From: Siniperca chuatsi
Lineage: Eukaryota > Chordata > Actinopteri > Centrarchiformes > Sinipercidae
Assembly: GCF_020085105.1 (NCBI RefSeq)
Contig: NC_058044.1
Coordinates: forward strand, 29,268,206 to 29,332,205
DNA length: 64,000 nucleotides
Reading direction: 5' to 3'
Below the pieces are notes generated by a model. It was not told the DNA's origin, searched no databases, and saw only the letters and a program-made list of their open reading frames with translations. Made by a program: the position numbers and the translations under genes. Shown piece by piece: positions 59,744-64,000 of this stretch. Position 1 is the first letter of the stretch, and every line of letters starts with the position of its first letter.

Positions 59744-62700
59744 GTGAGCGCGAAGGGGTCAGAGTCTGTGTGTGAACCGATGACGAATACACTTCTTTAC
59801 ACTGGGCACTTCTTCCTTTTAGTTATTGTCAGTTACAGTTAGGCTCACAGCACCAAACGCACGCATATCTCTGCAAATGTCTATGTCAAGATGCTCTCAA
59901 AGTATGAAGCATGTAACAACCGATAGCCACATCTGACCAGGTCTCCCAAACCTGCACTGGCGTCTCTACATCCCAGCTCTGTGGACCCACGGCCAAGCAG
60001 ACCAGAATATTTTCTATCTCCGCTCACTGGGCCTTACCTGAGCTGGGCAGGGTCAGAGTTGGGGTGGGGGGGGTGGGGGTGACAATGTGCTGCTTGTTTA
60101 CCCTAATCTCGGCTAAGCCCCGAACCAGAGCATGCACACACACCAGCTCCTCACGCATGGCCTGATGGGAGAGCGCACACAGTCCCTCTGCTGTCTTGCG
60201 GCCGTTTGCTGTGAAAGGGGCCCTGCTGTAAGACGCAGAGCAGGCTTCAGAGAGGAGAGCGCTGTGGCGATAGCTGGGGTGGGCGTGTGTGCATGTACTG
60301 TATGTGTCGGCTGCATGTGTCTGCACTCTCTATGACTGTGCGGCATGCAAGTCGGTTACCTGTTTTAGTGAGGGAATCATGCATTTTGGTTCGTGCAGAT
60401 AGTGACACGAAAAATTCACTTTCCCAGCAACCCTTGGGTGTGCAATTACCTCATCACGCCAATGTTAAACTGAGATCCTGCAGGTAGTCGTGTAGTGCAG
60501 GCAGTGAAATGCATTGTGGTGGTACTGGGAATGTGAGAGTCTGCGTGTGTGTGTGTGTGTGTGGAAGTGAATATGTGTGTGTGTTTGTAATGGGAGGAGG
60601 TAATAAAAGCTGCTGTATGAAATGACTGTAATGGAGTGTGGCCAGTCTGGGGCTATTAGAGCTCTCTGCAATCAGTAATTCACTGGGTGCTCTTTCATGG
60701 ACGCCCCCATTCCTCCTCCTCCTGCTGCTGCAGATGTCTAACTCTTCTTCTACTGTCGATATCTTTATCACACTCTTCTGGGCCCGCTTCTCATTCTCCT
60801 CTTTGTTGTTGCATTCCTTTTGCAAAGAAGAAAGTCTGTTTCCACTTTCACACAGTGGGATGTCTAATACTGGATGTCTTATCTGCATATCCAGTTCCAG
60901 TTCACTGCTTTGACGTTGACGTCTTTCTACTGAAGAAACAGTCTCCACTGTTTGTCTTCCTCTGCTCTCCTCAAAGGGAGTGGTGTTGATTTCCATTATG
61001 CCATATGAGACAATTGTTATAATATGTCGCAGACTAGGTGGTTCTTTCATTTGTCCAAGATTATCAGCTAACTGGCCCGGCGTTGCTTCCACTGAGCCCA
61101 GGCTCCCAGACAGTTACTGGTAATGGCAGTAGGCTATCTGCAAGCACAAGAACACCAAAGATTTGGATCAACTTAGCCAATATAAAACTCCCAGGACGCT
61201 CATCTTCATTGCAGCATCTGTTTCCCCTGGCCCTGGGTGCACAACCCCCTCCCTCCCCCCAGCCCTAACAAGCCTTTGAGCGCATCGCCAACCGCGTCCA
61301 GCTCCTTCATGAGGATGAGCTCATCGGCACTCTAGCTGCCAGAGCTGAAATGAGAGCCTTCTGCTCTCTGTGCAGGGCCAGCATAGGTTAGGCCGGCACA
61401 TAGTATGACTAAATGGAATCAGAATCAGACGAGGAAAGCTGTTCTCCCTATTTCTGCTCTTTGATGCTGTGTTGTCCGATCAGCTGGCCCGGAACTGGGT
61501 TACAGTGCACTAGGGGGAGTCTTGGGTCCTTTCTCCGGGGCGGGGCGGCAGTAGATGGAACATTTTGGAAAGTTCATAAGTTTTGTTTTCGGTGTTCTGT
61601 AATCTGAGCACTGAGTTCTGTTTGCCTCCACACTCTCTCACCCCTGGAGTCTGTCATAACAAAGCAGGGAAGCTATGCCCAATAAATCTCACTGTAAATC
61701 AATTCTTCTGGGCAGCAGCTCAGATCTGCTGTATAAGAATGTTCAATGTAAACCATGGCAGCAGAGAGACAATCAGAAAGGCACGGGGGAGAGGCAAAGA
61801 GCAACTCCAGTCACAAGCAGGAGATTTCCTTTGTGGAGCATTCACCGAACTTATGCATTATTAAACAAGGGGGTGCATCTTCTGAATACATGTCTGACAC
61901 TGCCCCACTCCTAGCAACAGTGAACATGCTAGATAAAAATAGAAGAGGGTTTTTAAAAACCAAGAGAATTCATAATGAAAAGGACCCTGGGATAGAGGCA
62001 GCTCTCAACATGCCCACTGAAGGGAATTTAGGGTGTTCAGGCTAATAGTTACAGCTCTGCATCTAGATACTACAAGATAACACTTGCATCACAAAGATTT
62101 GTGCTGCCTCACGATTGTGACTTCATTTTTAAGGCTAACTGCTAACCGCCAATGAAAAAAGTAGTGCAAGTCCAAGTCCAAGTAATGCATTAAATCGGGT
62201 TGGCAACCGTTGTGAGCTATCAGTCCATTTTCTTTGGCTCAAAACAGTGTATTTCTCTCAAAAATGTATCAACCTTAAGGCTATTCTTGAACCAAATTTC
62301 CATAGCAACAACAAGCACTATACTGCATCTCATGTCAAGGTCTAAGACAGCTTTAGTGCATCTTAATATCCCATTCTTAGAAACCCTCTCTATCTTAATA
62401 CTTAGAATAAATCATCATGCGTGTGTTGGCATCTGTCCCTACATTGCTGCCGAGTCTGCCCTGGTGTCGTATTCAAATGCTTCCCTCTGACAGTGAAACG
62501 GATATTATTTTCAAACTGATACAGATGTCAGATATGAAAAGTCTTACACCTACAGGCACCAAAGGAGCTGCATGAATGAAGCCGTCAGTGGAGCCAGACT
62601 CTGTCCAACTATGCCCAATTTACTGTGACGCACACAGGACTTTATGAAAGCAGCATGCTAACCTAGATTTTCCTTTCTCCTACAAGCGAGGACTCCTCAG

Positions 62701-63846
62701 CACGTTTTGGGAGTTGTGAACTGGTTAAAGATGTGGATGTATTTTTCAGGGTGCTATATGAGGACTTTCCCAAACCTCTCTCAGCAGATGTCCCTCAATG
62801 TTGTGTATTTGCTTTTTTTTTTTGAGGGGGGGGGTGGTTGTGCAGCACATTTGTACAGCTGGGGCTCTTATGCAGGAGTAAATGTGATTAGCTAATTGCT
62901 GTCCTCCGTGGGACAGGGACCCCCTTCTGGTGTCGGAGCTGAGAGATACATAAACAATCCAGCATTGTCCTGGCCATGAAACAGGTCTAATCTGAGGAGG
63001 ACAGTGAATTCTCAAGGGCTGAGATTTCACACGTGAACCTATTAATTGAGTAATAAAAACATTGCCGCAATCTGCATCTCAATATCTCGATAAATGGTGA
63101 TTTGTATTAATAAGTGTATTTTCAGAGCAGTGGTCATTACTCTTAATAATAATAATACCATTCCAGCTAGTAGGCCCCTTCACTGGCTGGTAGAAATGCT
63201 GCAGTATTAACTTTCCCCTCCTTGCACTTCCACTCAAGACCCTGCTTCTGTAAATATATTAAAACAAGAACAATTCACTCAAAATTAAGTTAATGATGTA
63301 ACTCAAAACAGTTTGACCTAATTCACTGCAGCTGCAGGTTTCCCTCTATTCATAGATCTATTCGTCACATGTAGTAGTAGTATCAGTGCATCCACAAGTG
63401 ATGGAGGGCTAAGATTACCCCAGCTCACTGACAGAATTTACTCACAGATCTGCAAGCAAATGAGTCTACATCCAAGCAGTGATGGAGTCCAGCCTGTGGA
63501 GTTGTCCTTGAGGTTAAAGGTGACTATAATACCTCAGTTCAGTTTATATTGTTGGATAAGTGACACAAATTCAGATGTCTTTGAACATGTTTTTTTTTTT
63601 ATCTAGATGAAAAACAGGATTGCTTCCTGAAAACAGAAGAAAGTATGAATCTCAGAGGAGGCAGTGAATGTGGGAAAAACCCCTCATGCTGCGCTTAAGT
63701 TCCCAACACATGTTTTATTTTCATCACAAAGTGCAATGTTTTGACCTGAAAGATTTTTATCAGGATGAAGGATAATGTTTATCCTGATGATGATCCATCT
63801 GGAAGAGTTTTTGCTCTATCTTTCATATTTTTCTGTCTCTGATCCA

Positions 63847-63892
<46 letters not shown>

Positions 63893-64000
63893 ATATCTGG
63901 CTTATTAGAGACAATAACAGAGTTTCAAGCCTTAGGCTGAAATATTACACAATTTTTCAAAGCATTAAGCCAAGGCAACCAAAGTGTTTTCTTCAGTGAA
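59744..64000 (+). other. igfbp4: igfbp4 intron 1 (runs off the window)
   Basis: No exon 2 candidate (with the conserved SPCSAHDRRC-like block) was found, so the remaining 4.3 kb is read as intron 1, which is long in mammals as well. It contains short (TG)n runs at about 60543-60562 and 63852-63890, and T/G homopolymers at about 62812-62833. The many short frames on both strands (60454-61092, 61038-61268, 61583-62045 and others) show no domain resemblance. Confidence 0.6.

Noticed and set aside
61270-61390. A short plus-strand peptide (AFERIANRVQLLHEDEL...) slightly resembling the IGFBP exon that reads ALERLAASQSRTHEDL
   Set aside because: An in-frame TAA lies just upstream, no good acceptor precedes it, and the following residues do not match the invariant PIPNC region. 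Exon 2 would also have to come first. Treated as chance.
1-64000. tRNA, rRNA or snRNA genes
   Set aside because: I did not notice any clover-leaf, box A/B or rRNA-like segment by eye. A covariance-model scan would be needed to exclude them.

Overview
The window is vertebrate nuclear DNA from a ray-finned (teleost) fish. The genes have many short coding exons with GT-AG introns, CpG-rich 5' ends and long UTRs. Dinucleotide microsatellites are abundant, and the interspersed repeats are of kinds typical of teleosts. The gene set matches human chromosome 17q12-q21 (PIP4K2B, PCGF2, CISD3, MLLT6, IKZF3, IGFBP4). I found no bacterial, viral or CRISPR features. All exon calls come from reading splice junctions and checking reading-frame phase by hand.

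Layout. Positions 1-2304 hold the 5' end of pip4k2b (minus strand; only coding exon 1 is inside). Positions 2305-6811 are the divergent interval and CpG-rich promoters shared with pcgf2. Positions 6822-13520 hold the complete pcgf2 coding region (plus strand, 8 coding exons, 333 aa), with its poly(A) signal near 14356. Two tandem minus-strand copies of cisd3 follow: an intact 129-aa copy (16386-17861) and a second copy (18806-20699) with a one-base frameshift in its last exon and no recognisable first exon. Mllt6 (AF17) fills 23.9-45.0 kb on the minus strand with 20 coding exons and a 2.6 kb 3'UTR. Its large exon 10 contains a reading-frame puzzle. Ikzf3 (Aiolos-like, minus strand, 7 coding exons, 530 aa) spans about 47.3-56.7 kb. 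The plus-strand first exon of igfbp4 (59386-59743) is followed by intron sequence to the end of the window.

These genes do not form an operon or pathway; they are a conserved linkage block. Two are chromatin regulators: pcgf2 (PRC1 RING subunit) and mllt6 (PHD-finger partner of the DOT1L complex). One is a lymphoid zinc-finger transcription factor (ikzf3). The others are a mitochondrial 2Fe-2S protein (cisd3), a phosphoinositide kinase (pip4k2b) and a secreted IGF carrier (igfbp4).

Mobile DNA sits in introns and intergenic gaps. It includes a non-autonomous hAT-type element with an exact 8-bp target duplication, a near-palindromic element with 13-bp flanking repeats, a 1.3 kb foldback element with long arms and a nested insertion, a 5'-truncated LINE with a reverse-transcriptase fragment, and several short inverted-repeat elements. 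I see no wholly new biological system. The observations most worth following are the duplicated and frame-broken cisd3 copy, the exon-10 frame conflict in mllt6 with its tandem splice donors, and the foldback element next to the decaying cisd3 copy.
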